From Acidobacteriaceae bacterium (GTDB lineage Bacteria; Acidobacteriota; Terriglobia; Terriglobales; Acidobacteriaceae), in contig PLSM01000087.1 in NCBI GenBank assembly GCA_003165075.1, positions 1 to 47,878 on the forward strand: a stretch of 47,878 bases of DNA. Reading direction: 5' to 3'. Positions 26,265-34,008 of this stretch are shown piece after piece. The translations under genes were made by a program, and so were the position numbers. Numbering within the stretch: the stretch's first letter is position 1; every line of letters starts with the position of its first letter. Below the pieces are notes generated by a model. It searched no databases. It saw only the letters and a program-made list of their open reading frames with translations, and was not told where the DNA came from.

Positions 26265-26459
26265 CTAGTTCCTTTGGGCGTGCTCCTGGATCTGCTTTTC
26301 CTGGGCCAACAGATTTGCAAGAGCTCGTTCAGGGCAAACGTGGCGCGCTTCCAAGCCATTGAGCTCATCCACCGTTTCGACCGCAGAGGCGATGGTCATG
26401 AAACAGTACAGGCAGCGCGTGTTGTAAGTGCCATTGTCGTTTTGAGTGCGGCTGTACAT
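26265..26459 (-). CDS. Small CxxC protein, uncharacterised
   Basis: 64 residues. Seen: RCLYCFMTIA near residue 15 and HVCPERAL near residue 41, giving CxxC plus a third Cys and a His that could bind zinc or iron. The C terminus is helical and charged (LLAQEKQIQEHAQRN). ATG at 26459 has GAGGA just upstream. It stands alone beside the repeat-rich gap and faces the RDD gene tail to tail. Function unknown; a cytoplasmic metal-binding or regulatory role is only a guess. Confidence 0.6.
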   Translation of the reverse strand: MYSRTQNDNGTYNTRCLYCFMTIASAVETVDELNGLEARHVCPERALANLLAQEKQIQEHAQRN

Positions 26460-27148
26460 AATTCCTCGATGGGGCCCGCGCGATTTTTTTGATAGTACGC
26501 AGATGCACATGCCCGGAACGTGATCTCCATCACGAGATGGTGTGAGATGGCACGGGGAGGGCAGGTATGGCTCGGTGGAGAGCGTGGAGCAACTTTGGAC
26601 TGGGTCTAGATTCCTGACTGCGTGATTCGTGCTTTCCCACCATTGCGACGAATAGCTAGAACGTCGCAAGGATAGGGCACCCGCTCCGTGGAGCCTCAAG
26701 CGGTCTTAAAGCCTGTCGAAGCACTCGGCGGCAGCGTGGGCGGGAACAGGGGGCCGACATCGTGGTAGGGCGCCAAGCAGCACGGCAACAGTCGCCGGTG
26801 TATACCGGTGAGTAGCCCCACCCCCACCCCCTATTCTGTAGGTAAATTCTCTCTTTTCATGCGTTTATGGTAGGGGTTGCGCTGCAAAATATTGATTCCG
26901 CAAGAGTTATCCGCAGAATCTAGAAAATAAATGAGTTAGGTCGCATTTTTGGCCTGCCGGGGTAGTTTCCTTCCCAAATTCAGGAATAGAAACCACTCCG
27001 CGCCTGCCTGTGCGCAGCTTCAGGACGTGTGGGTCGACTGGTGATGCTCCTTGCCCTTGCTATCAACTCGAATTCCATTATGCGCCGCGTGCGCTTAATT
27101 CTCTGCAAGAGGGCGGACGTCCTCCGTATTCGGAGGGAGAGCCTCGCC
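26460..27148. other. Gene desert with C-rich and AT-rich tracts
   Basis: About 690 bases with no credible gene. Notable parts: a C-rich run (26816-26831) of C4-A-C5-A-C5, followed by an AT-rich stretch (about 26840-26960) with TTGATTCCGCAAGAGTTATCC-like sequence unlike the surrounding GC-rich coding DNA. This looks like interspersed repeat or remnant material, but no second copy is in the window. Confidence 0.4.
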
Positions 27149-27314
27149 AGGCCGTATCGACATATAGCTTGTTAACTAGCGAGCAAAAGGTTGGATCTTA
27201 ACAAGAATTTGAGGCACCCCGGGCAAACCGCAGGTCCTTCGACTTCGCTCAGGATGACACATCAAGAGTTTAGTTATCAATAACTTAGCGAAGAACTATA
27301 TGTCGATACGGCCT
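27149..27314. repeat. 166-bp element with 19-bp perfect terminal inverted repeats
   Basis: The left end, AGGCCGTATCGACATATAG (27149-27167), is the exact reverse complement of the right end, CTATATGTCGATACGGCCT (27296-27314). The interior contains GCAGGTCCTTCGACTTCGCT (27230-27249), itself followed by AGGATGACAC, and an AT-rich right arm. There is no coding potential. It has the form of a miniature inverted-repeat transposable element. No clear target-site duplication is visible. Confidence 0.7.
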
Positions 27315-27347
27315 AGTGTGGCGTCTCTGAAGTTCATTGCATAAGTT

Positions 27348-27476
27348 GAGGTCCCGAACCGCAGGTCCTTCGACTACGATGGGCGCAAAATACGCACCAG
27401 TCTCCGCTCAGGATGACACAGTAATAGCTTACTTATCAATAACTTAGCGAAGAGTTATATGTCGATACTGCCTAGA
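27348..27476. repeat. Second, partial copy of the repeat with a ~30-bp insertion
   Basis: It repeats the right part of the preceding element: GCAGGTCCTTCGACT at 27361, CGCTCAGGATGACAC at about 27406, then TTATCAATAACTTAGCGAAG and a right end differing in a few bases (TATGTCGATACTGCCTAG). About 30 bases, including GGGCGCAAAATACGCACC, interrupt the copy between CGACT and CGCTC and are partly palindromic. The left inverted repeat is absent. The last bases form the stop codon of the adjacent minus-strand gene. Confidence 0.7.
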
Positions 27477-27744
27477 GCGTGACGTTCTGTTTGGTGTTGC
27501 GGCGGAGTTGCCAGCAGGGATTCTTGCCGGCCTGGGGGAAGAGCGAAACGGAGCAGGGGACGTCGATGGAGCCCAGGTAGTCAAACTCCTGTTTGTTGCC
27601 CTTGAGGGGAACCGTGAGGTAGCGGTCCACGGTGACATTGGCCAAGGGCGAGCCGCGCATTTTGAAGACGGCCCAGTCGCCCGCGTAGACAGCCACAAAG
27701 CCCGCCACCAGAACCACAGCCACCCGTCCTACCCAGCGCATCAT
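27472..27744 (-). CDS. Small exported or membrane-anchored protein after eutBC
   Basis: 90 residues: a hydrophobic N-terminal segment (about residues 4-23, signal peptide or anchor), then a short polar domain with two Cys (DVPCSVSLF and NPCWQL) that could form a disulfide. It begins six bases after the eutC stop; GGAGG of its ribosome site lies in the last codons of eutC, so it should be expressed with eutBC. ATG at 27744 is followed directly by another ATG. The TAG stop is made of repeat DNA, so the original C terminus may have been altered. No family recognised. Confidence 0.6.
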   Translation of the reverse strand: MMRWVGRVAVVLVAGFVAVYAGDWAVFKMRGSPLANVTVDRYLTVPLKGNKQEFDYLGSIDVPCSVSLFPQAGKNPCWQLRRNTKQNVTL

Positions 27745-27750
27745 GTGCGA

Positions 27751-28503
27751 TCAGCCCTCCCTAAGCAGTGGAGCTTCATCCTTGAGCGCCACGCCGGTGA
27801 GCTGACGGCGGCGCGCCTGGGTGAGATAGAAGACCAGTTGCGCGGCAGCCTGCACATAGCTGAGGCCCTGGACGCGAATGTTGGAGATGCAGTTTCGCTC
27901 GGCATCGGTGCGGCCGGGGCGCGGTTGCCAGGTGATGTAGGCGCCCAGCGAGTCGGGCGAACTGAGCCCGGGACGTTCGCCGATGAAGACTACGGCAAGT
28001 GCGGCGCCGAGGGCCAAGCCGATCTCATCGCCAATGGCGACGCGGCCTTGCTCCACCACGGACAGCGGGGCCAGCCGCCAGTCCTGCAGTTGGGGCAGAA
28101 GTTGGGCGAGCAGGGGCACGGCGTGGCGCTCGACAGCCAGCGCGGAAAGACCGTCGGCGACAACCAAAGCCAGACCGCACGAGCCGGGCTCGAACCCGGC
28201 CAGCAGGTTGCGGCTGGCCGCGTCGAGCTTGCGTCCCAGGTCAGGGCGTTGCAGATAGACGGTGCGATCAGTTGCCGCCGAGTGCAGCCGCAGGACCGGA
28301 CTAGCTGAGATTTGGCCAAAGGCCGCAACCATGGCGGCGGTCTCCATACGGGCATGGACGGCGTCGCGAGCCTGGGCGTGGGCGCATTGAAAATCCAGTG
28401 TGTCGCGGGTTTGCTGGCTGACCCCGGTGCGGCCCAAACCCACGCGTGCGGGAGTGAGAGCGCGCAACCGCGACCGAAGCGACGACGGCAGAATCTGGCT
28501 CAT
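27751..28503 (-). CDS. eutC: Ethanolamine ammonia-lyase small subunit
   Basis: EutC, with EutB, forms the adenosylcobalamin-dependent enzyme that converts ethanolamine to acetaldehyde and ammonia. The 250-residue protein has family blocks RVGLGRTG, FQCAHAQARDAVH, LVVADGLSALAVERHAVPLL, VFIGERPGLSSPDSLGAYITW and ERNCISNIRVQGLSY. It is shorter than the enterobacterial protein because it lacks its N-terminal extension, which directs packaging into microcompartments (known for Eut systems). ATG overlaps the eutB stop by four bases. No cobalamin synthesis or shell genes occur nearby. Confidence 0.93.
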   Translation of the reverse strand: MSQILPSSLRSRLRALTPARVGLGRTGVSQQTRDTLDFQCAHAQARDAVHARMETAAMVAAFGQISASPVLRLHSAATDRTVYLQRPDLGRKLDAASRNLLAGFEPGSCGLALVVADGLSALAVERHAVPLLAQLLPQLQDWRLAPLSVVEQGRVAIGDEIGLALGAALAVVFIGERPGLSSPDSLGAYITWQPRPGRTDAERNCISNIRVQGLSYVQAAAQLVFYLTQARRRQLTGVALKDEAPLLREG

Positions 28504-29879
28504 GCGGGCAGCAGCCTCTCCGGGTGGCGCGCCTCAAGGGCAAGACGCTGGAAGTCCTCGCCAGCCAGCCAGGTCTCAAACTCAGGCGCGGGCTTGAGCC
28601 CCAAGACGCGGCGCAGATAGAGCGCATCGTGAAAGCTGGTGCTCTGGTAGTTGAGCATGATGTCATCGGCGCCGGGCACGCCCATGATGTAGTTCACGCC
28701 TGCCGCGCCGAGCAGCGTGAGCAGCGCATCCATGTCGTCCTGATCGGCTTCGGCGTGGTTGGTGTAACAAACGTCGCAGCCCATGGGCAGCCCGAGTAGC
28801 TTGCCGCAGAAGTGGTCTTCAAGGCCGGCGCGGGCGATCTGCTTGCCATCGTAGAGATACTCTGGGCCAATGAAGCCCACCACGGTGTTGACCAGCATGG
28901 GGCGGAAAGGCCGGGCCACGGCGTAGGCGCGAGCTTCGAGCGTCTGCTGGTCCACGCCGTGATGGGCATTGGCGGAGAGCGCGGAACCCTGGCCGGTTTC
29001 AAAGTAGAGGATGTTGTCGCCCACGGAACCATCGGCACAGACCGCGCCGCGGCGGAGGGACTGGCCGGCCTGGTGGGCTTCGGCAACAAGGGCCAGGTTG
29101 ACGCCAAAACTACGGTTGGCGGCCTCAGAGCCGGCAATCGACTGGAAAAGGAGGTCCACGGGCGCGCCAGCTTCAAGCGCCGCCATCTGCGTGGTGATAT
29201 GGGCCAGAACGCAGCTTTGCGTGGGAATCTGGAAGCGCCGGCGCAGGGTATCCACAAGGCGCAACAAGTGGGTGGTGACGGCCACGTTATCGCCGGCCGG
29301 GTTGATGCCGATGACCGCGTCGCCGGAGCCAAGCAGCAGGCCATCGAGAATGGAGGCGGCGATTCCGGCGGGATCGTCCGTGGGGTGGTTCGGCTGCAGG
29401 CGCGCACTGAGCCTGCCGCGCAATCCGACAGTGGAGCGAAAGCGCGTGACTACGCGGATCTTGGCCGCCGCGGCAATCAGGTCCTGAACCCGCATCAGCT
29501 TGCTGACCGCCGCCGCCATCTCCGGGGTTAGCCCTGGAGCCAGTGCGGCCAGGCGTTCGGGCGTGGCCTCGTCAGAGAGCAGCCAGTCTCTGAGCTCGCC
29601 CACCGTAAACGACTGCACGGGAGCAAAGGCATCGGCGTCGTGGGTATCCACGATAAGGCGGGTCACTTCATCCTCTTCGTAGGGAATCACCTGCTCGACA
29701 AGAAAGTGCGCCAGAGGCACATCGGCCAAGGCAAACTGCGCGGCCACACGCTCCTCCGCCGACTGCGCGGCGAGACCGGCGAGAACGTCGCCACTACGCA
29801 AGGGGGTGGCCCTGGCCAGCAGCTCGCGGAGGCTGGGGAAGGTGTAGACGGTGCTGCCGATGGTGTGGACGAAGGCCAT
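28500..29879 (-). CDS. eutB: Ethanolamine ammonia-lyase large subunit
   Basis: 459 residues, the usual EutB length. It forms the TIM barrel that carries the active site and binds adenosylcobalamin at the interface with EutC. Recognisable: LAGLAAQSAEERVAAQFALADVP near the N terminus, SRLSARLQPN-like segment, GDAVIGINPA, FQSIAGSEAANRSFGVN, FETGQGSALSANAHHG, and GCDVCYTNHAEADQDDMD near the C terminus. It starts the eutB-eutC-small-protein unit. Reactivating factor EutA, permease and aldehyde dehydrogenase genes are not in the window. Acetaldehyde made here could be used elsewhere in the cell. Confidence 0.95.
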   Translation of the reverse strand: MAFVHTIGSTVYTFPSLRELLARATPLRSGDVLAGLAAQSAEERVAAQFALADVPLAHFLVEQVIPYEEDEVTRLIVDTHDADAFAPVQSFTVGELRDWLLSDEATPERLAALAPGLTPEMAAAVSKLMRVQDLIAAAAKIRVVTRFRSTVGLRGRLSARLQPNHPTDDPAGIAASILDGLLLGSGDAVIGINPAGDNVAVTTHLLRLVDTLRRRFQIPTQSCVLAHITTQMAALEAGAPVDLLFQSIAGSEAANRSFGVNLALVAEAHQAGQSLRRGAVCADGSVGDNILYFETGQGSALSANAHHGVDQQTLEARAYAVARPFRPMLVNTVVGFIGPEYLYDGKQIARAGLEDHFCGKLLGLPMGCDVCYTNHAEADQDDMDALLTLLGAAGVNYIMGVPGADDIMLNYQSTSFHDALYLRRVLGLKPAPEFETWLAGEDFQRLALEARHPERLLPA

Positions 29880-29942
29880 GCGATGAAACGGGGTGCATCT
29901 TCAGAATAGCTGGAAACCGTTAAAACGCAGCGGTACTCGCCG

Positions 29943-31619
29943 CTATTGATCTGCCAACTGCCGCTTCAGGCGATCAGGGGAGAGATAGCAGAAATGGGGC
30001 GAGAAGCCCTTGCGCGGGACTGCCTGGGCTTCGTGGGTGAACTCCATAAAAGGCTCGTCATCGCTGGTCCACGCCGACCAGTTGGGTAATCCGGGCGAGT
30101 TGGGATTGCCGGTCTTGGCGAAGTTGGTCCAGTACATCTCGATGGTGGCCGAGAGCTGGCGGTCGGCGCCAGTGAAGGGAAGCCAGTTCCAGGAAGGGTC
30201 CGCGAAGGCGTTGAAGACGAAGGGAACCTCGAGGCCATGAAAGGCGCCGAGCGCGCTCTCTCCGCGGCCGGGAATGGAGCGGTCGAACTGGTAGACATAG
30301 GCCCGCTGACCACCGGCGGTCATCAGGGAGGAGAGTGCGCCGATGGGGCAGGCCAACATTGTGTCGTTGGCGGCCTGGTCCAGGGCCACGGTGCGATTGA
30401 ACAGGGCCTTGGCGAGGTAGAGAGCGAGTGTGGCATCGGTCCATGAGCCGTAGAGCGGGCGGAGCCCGTCGGCCGCTTTACCAACGGTCTGAAACGCGCT
30501 TCCGGCGGCGGGCTTGTCCGCAGTCTTGGGCGCGGCAGGGGCCATGGCGCGAAAGGCGCTTAATTCGCGGCCATTCAACCCTACCATCACGTCGGCCTTC
30601 TGCATGGTTCCGATGGCGAAGGTACGGGCCGGCGCCTGGCTCAGGAGCCAACCGTCGAAGTAGGATGCGCCGGCCTGGTCCTTGAACTGTTCCTTTTGAA
30701 CCTTGGCGGCGAGCTTTACCACCTCATCGGGCGGGAGGGCGCGAAGATTTTCGAGCCCGGACTGGGACTTGCCCGGAGCAGCTTTGCCCACGGCCGCGCC
30801 AAAAGCTTCCCCGTCGGCGAGCGGACGCGGTTTTCCCAAGCCGAAGGGTGGGCCGCTTTCAAGGATGACGCGGCGAAAGAGCCCGGTGGAGAGCGGCGAA
30901 ACGAGCAACATGCCGGCGTCGATGGAGCCCGCGGATTCGCCGAAAAGGGTTACGTTCCCCGGATCGCCACCGAACTGCGCGATGTTCTGACGCACCCAGT
31001 GCAAGGCCGCGAACTGATCGAGGAGGCCGTAATTTCCGGAGCTGTGGTGCGGGGACTCGCGGGTGAGTTCGGGGTGAGAGAAGAACCCCAGCACGCCGAG
31101 ACGGTAGTTAATGGTGACCAGAATGACGCCATGCGCCACCAGCGAGGTTCCATCGTAGGTGGGCTGCGCGCCGCTGCCGGCGGTGTTGCTGCCGCCGTGG
31201 AGCCACACCATCACCGGGAGCGCGCCTTTGACTGGCCAGGATGGTGTCCAGACATTCAGGTAGAGGCAGTCCTCGGAGGAGGGCACGGGCTGACCCTTGT
31301 AGGAGACGCCGTACAGGGCGGCAAGCGGGCTGATGAAGGGATTGAGGCCGTCGACGCTCTGGACGCAGGAACTGCCGGGCCGGGTGGCGTCGCGGACGCC
31401 GGACCAGGGCGCGACCGGCTGCGGCTCACGCCAGCGAAGTGGGCCCACGGGTGGCGCGGCGTAGGGAATGCCGGAAAAGACGGCGAGGCTGCCGCGCAGC
31501 GAACCGCGGAGACGGCCGGCAGCTAGTTGCACTACGGGGCCTGTGGACCCGGAGCGGGGCTGTACAGCGCCTGCGGGGACAAGAAGAGAAAGAAGGAAAA
31601 TACCGTGCAGCAGTCGCAT
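29943..31619 (-). CDS. Secreted type-B carboxylesterase
   Basis: 558 residues with a signal peptide (about 1-18) and an alpha/beta-hydrolase domain. Seen: FSGIPYAAPPVGPLRW, EDCLYLNVWTP, the oxyanion-hole region VMVWLHGG, and the nucleophile Ser229 in FGESAGS. A Glu in GLNGRELSAF and a His in GAFHGLEVPFVF are the likely triad partners. Such enzymes hydrolyse carboxylic esters, often acyl or feruloyl groups on polymers; the substrate is not known. It lies upstream of eutB on the same strand but 63 bases away and without functional link. Confidence 0.9.
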   Translation of the reverse strand: MRLLHGIFLLSLLVPAGAVQPRSGSTGPVVQLAAGRLRGSLRGSLAVFSGIPYAAPPVGPLRWREPQPVAPWSGVRDATRPGSSCVQSVDGLNPFISPLAALYGVSYKGQPVPSSEDCLYLNVWTPSWPVKGALPVMVWLHGGSNTAGSGAQPTYDGTSLVAHGVILVTINYRLGVLGFFSHPELTRESPHHSSGNYGLLDQFAALHWVRQNIAQFGGDPGNVTLFGESAGSIDAGMLLVSPLSTGLFRRVILESGPPFGLGKPRPLADGEAFGAAVGKAAPGKSQSGLENLRALPPDEVVKLAAKVQKEQFKDQAGASYFDGWLLSQAPARTFAIGTMQKADVMVGLNGRELSAFRAMAPAAPKTADKPAAGSAFQTVGKAADGLRPLYGSWTDATLALYLAKALFNRTVALDQAANDTMLACPIGALSSLMTAGGQRAYVYQFDRSIPGRGESALGAFHGLEVPFVFNAFADPSWNWLPFTGADRQLSATIEMYWTNFAKTGNPNSPGLPNWSAWTSDDEPFMEFTHEAQAVPRKGFSPHFCYLSPDRLKRQLADQ

Positions 31620-31814
31620 GAGGACGCTCGTGGTTGCTATAAATTGCCGCCTGCCGATGCGGAGGACGAGGAGTTCCTGGCCTCACGGCAAAATCCCGGA
31701 GCGGCGGCTTGACGCACACAACCATAATGCATTCGCCGCATCGCTGTCGCGAAGGGCAGCGCAAAGGCAGGGGAGCGAGAGGCGAAGTATGCTGGGGAGC
31801 AAGGTCATTCCCGC

Positions 31815-32105
31815 GTGACGCGCGCGTGGCTGATGGTGGCCTACCCAGTGCTCTCGGTCTATCCCCAGGGAGTGCTGTACCGAGCATTCTTTTTTGAGTG
31901 CCACGCGGGCTTGTTTCCCGGCAAGTGGGTCATGATCGTGGCCAGCGCCGCGGCATTCGCATTTCTGCACATCGTTTTCCGCAATTCGCTGGCGCCCTCC
32001 AGCGTGGAGTATGCGCTCTACGGCTGTTGGCTGTTTACGGTGGGGCTGGGACAGCTTTTTTACCACGGGACGATCGCGTCGGTGGGTACGGTGATGCGGC
32101 GCTAG
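31815..32105 (+). pseudogene. Decayed CPBP-family membrane protease fragment
   Basis: The 96 residues match only the C-terminal part of a CPBP subtype: VYPQGVLYRAFFFECH corresponds to the EExxxR-type motif region, FAFLHIVFRN to the first membrane His motif, and SSVEYALYGCWLFTVGLGQLFYHG to the end of the protein. The N-terminal helices are missing, and compared with remembered relatives about 25 residues (a membrane segment) appear deleted between FRNSLAP and SSVEYAL. The third-motif His is replaced by Tyr in VEYALYG. It is therefore most likely a pseudogene. Confidence 0.65.
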
Positions 32106-33121
32106 ATCTTGATGGATGCGGCGCGGGGCGAGATGCCGCTGAGTTCGGCGGCGCGGGCTTCGGCATAGGCCGCGGCACCCATCAGCGCGGCGCGGCTCTC
32201 CAGGATGACGCGGACCGGCATGTTGATGAGCAACTGGCTGAGGCGGCCCTTGTCAGTAAATGCCTTGATGAATGTGCCGTCCTTGAGCTTTTCAAGGATG
32301 CGGGGCGCAATGCCGCCGCCGACATACAGGCCGCCCACCGACAGCACCTTCAGGGCCAGGTTGCCAGCTTCGGCACCATAGGCGGAGACAAACATATCGA
32401 GCGCCTTTTCGCAGATTTCGCTGCGGGCGGCCAGGGCCAGTTCGGTGATGACGGCGTTGGGGTCCTCGGCGGCGATGCGCTTGGCTAGCCACGCCGGCTC
32501 CTCGACGCCGCGGACTTCACGCAGGAACTCGTAGATGTTGGTGAGGCCGATGCCGCTGACCACGCGTTCAAAGCTGATGCGACCGTTGTATTTCTGCTTG
32601 AGGAAGCGCAGCAGGTCGATCTCGTCTTCGTTGCGCGGTGCGTAGTCGGCGTGGCCTCCCTCGGAAGGGAAGGGCACATGGATGCGGCCATTCCAGGCCA
32701 GAATGCCTTCGCCGAGGCCGGTGCCGGCAGCCACCAGCGCCCGATTGCCGGTCTGGCTGGGGTCGCCCTCGCTGAGGGTGAAGAGCTGGTCGGCGGAAAG
32801 CTCGGCAATTCCGTAGCCGTAGGCTTCCAAATCATTGATAAGGAAGACGTGCTGAATGCCGAGGCCGACTGAAAGTTCGGCGCTATCCAGGGTCCAGGGC
32901 AGATTGGTGAGGCGAAGACGCCCATTACGCACCGGCCCGGGCACGCCAAAGCAGGCCGCAGAGACTTTATCCGCGCCCAGGAACTCCTTTACGATCTCTT
33001 CCAGTCCTGAGTAATCTTTGGCCGGGAAACGCTGTTCGCGTGTATGTCCCAGCTTTCCATCGATAAAATCGTACAGTGCCAGGTATGCCTTAGTGCCGCC
33101 TACATCGCCCGCCAGAATCAT
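32102..33121 (-). CDS. glk: Glucokinase
   Basis: 339 residues of the bacterial Glk (PF02685-type) group, which phosphorylates glucose with ATP. Motifs: DVGGTKAYLALYD at the N terminus (phosphate binding), NDLEAYGYGI, LVAAGTGLGEGIL, the EGGHADYAPR block (glucose contacts), and SVGGLYVGGGIAPR near the C terminus. The ATG overlaps the pgl stop by four bases, so the two are coupled. Together they cover the first and third steps of the oxidative hexose route; a glucose-6-phosphate dehydrogenase gene is not in the window. Confidence 0.93.
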   Translation of the reverse strand: MILAGDVGGTKAYLALYDFIDGKLGHTREQRFPAKDYSGLEEIVKEFLGADKVSAACFGVPGPVRNGRLRLTNLPWTLDSAELSVGLGIQHVFLINDLEAYGYGIAELSADQLFTLSEGDPSQTGNRALVAAGTGLGEGILAWNGRIHVPFPSEGGHADYAPRNEDEIDLLRFLKQKYNGRISFERVVSGIGLTNIYEFLREVRGVEEPAWLAKRIAAEDPNAVITELALAARSEICEKALDMFVSAYGAEAGNLALKVLSVGGLYVGGGIAPRILEKLKDGTFIKAFTDKGRLSQLLINMPVRVILESRAALMGAAAYAEARAAELSGISPRAASIKI

Positions 33122-33915
33122 CTAACTCTCTCCAAAACCCCGCAGCCTTCCCCGTTTGTCGCGGGCAGAAGGGCGGCAGCGGCTTTATCCAGAATAAGTA
33201 TCAGTATATCGCTTGAGGGCCATATCAATTGGCTGGGCAGGCGTTCAGGATCGCGTGGTCCTGTGAAAACTTCGTGAACCAGAGCCGCCTTATCCGCGCC
33301 CCCGATGAGGAAGAATACCGAGCTGGCGTGGTTGATGACCGGCCAGGTGAGGGTAATGCGCCAGGCGTCCTTCTGCTGTACATGGTTGGCCGTCACCAGG
33401 CGGTGCATCTCGCGGAGAGCGCCGGTATGGGGGAAGAGCGAGGCGGTGTGGCCGTCGGAGCCCATGCCCAGGGCAACGAGGTCGAAGCGTGGGCTCTCTG
33501 CACCCTCGAGGCGGAAGTTGCCGCGGAGCATGGACTCGTAGCGGGCGGCGGCCACTTTGGGTTCCAGTTCGCCCTCCATGCGGTGAATCTGTTCCGGGCG
33601 GAGGGGGACCTGGTCCAGCAGGGCTTCGCGGGTCATGCGGTAGTTGCTGTCGGGGTCATCGGGAGGAACGGCACGTTCATCCACCCAATAGAGGTCGAGC
33701 TTGTCCCAGGGCATGGCGGCACGCCAAGGCTGCGTGGGGTCGGCCAGCAATTGGAAGGCAGCCTTGGGCGTGGAGCCTCCGCTGATGGCAACGCGCGCCC
33801 GCCCCCGACCGGCCACCGCTTCCCCGGCCATTTCAACAAAGTATTGCGCCGCCCGCCGGGCCAGCGCCGCTGCATCCAGTTCTACCCAGTACAGGATTCG
33901 CAGTTTTCTCGCCAT
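33118..33915 (-). CDS. pgl: 6-phosphogluconolactonase
   Basis: 265 residues of the DevB/SOL type, hydrolysing 6-phosphogluconolactone to 6-phosphogluconate in the cytoplasm. Seen: AISGGSTPKAAFQLL (phosphate loop, residues about 43-57), the YWVDERAVPPDDPDSNY motif, and ALGMGSDGHTASLFP with the catalytic His. A GGAG site lies eight bases before the ATG. It is the first gene of a pgl-glk pair. Confidence 0.93.
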   Translation of the reverse strand: MARKLRILYWVELDAAALARRAAQYFVEMAGEAVAGRGRARVAISGGSTPKAAFQLLADPTQPWRAAMPWDKLDLYWVDERAVPPDDPDSNYRMTREALLDQVPLRPEQIHRMEGELEPKVAAARYESMLRGNFRLEGAESPRFDLVALGMGSDGHTASLFPHTGALREMHRLVTANHVQQKDAWRITLTWPVINHASSVFFLIGGADKAALVHEVFTGPRDPERLPSQLIWPSSDILILILDKAAAALLPATNGEGCGVLERVR

Positions 33916-34008
33916 TCGATTTTGCTCCGCTGACTCTAAGTTACACGGGCCAGAGGGAGTTCAAATAAGAAACTGGTAAACACAGGGAACACGCCGTAGA
34001 GATGACTG

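Noticed and set aside
26816..26875. Possible G-quadruplex on the minus strand
   Set aside because: Only three G tracts are adjacent; a fourth is about 40 bases away on the opposite strand.
27149..27476. CRISPR array
   Set aside because: Only two imperfect repeat units of unequal length, no regular spacers and no cas genes; the terminal inverted repeats fit a mobile repeat better.
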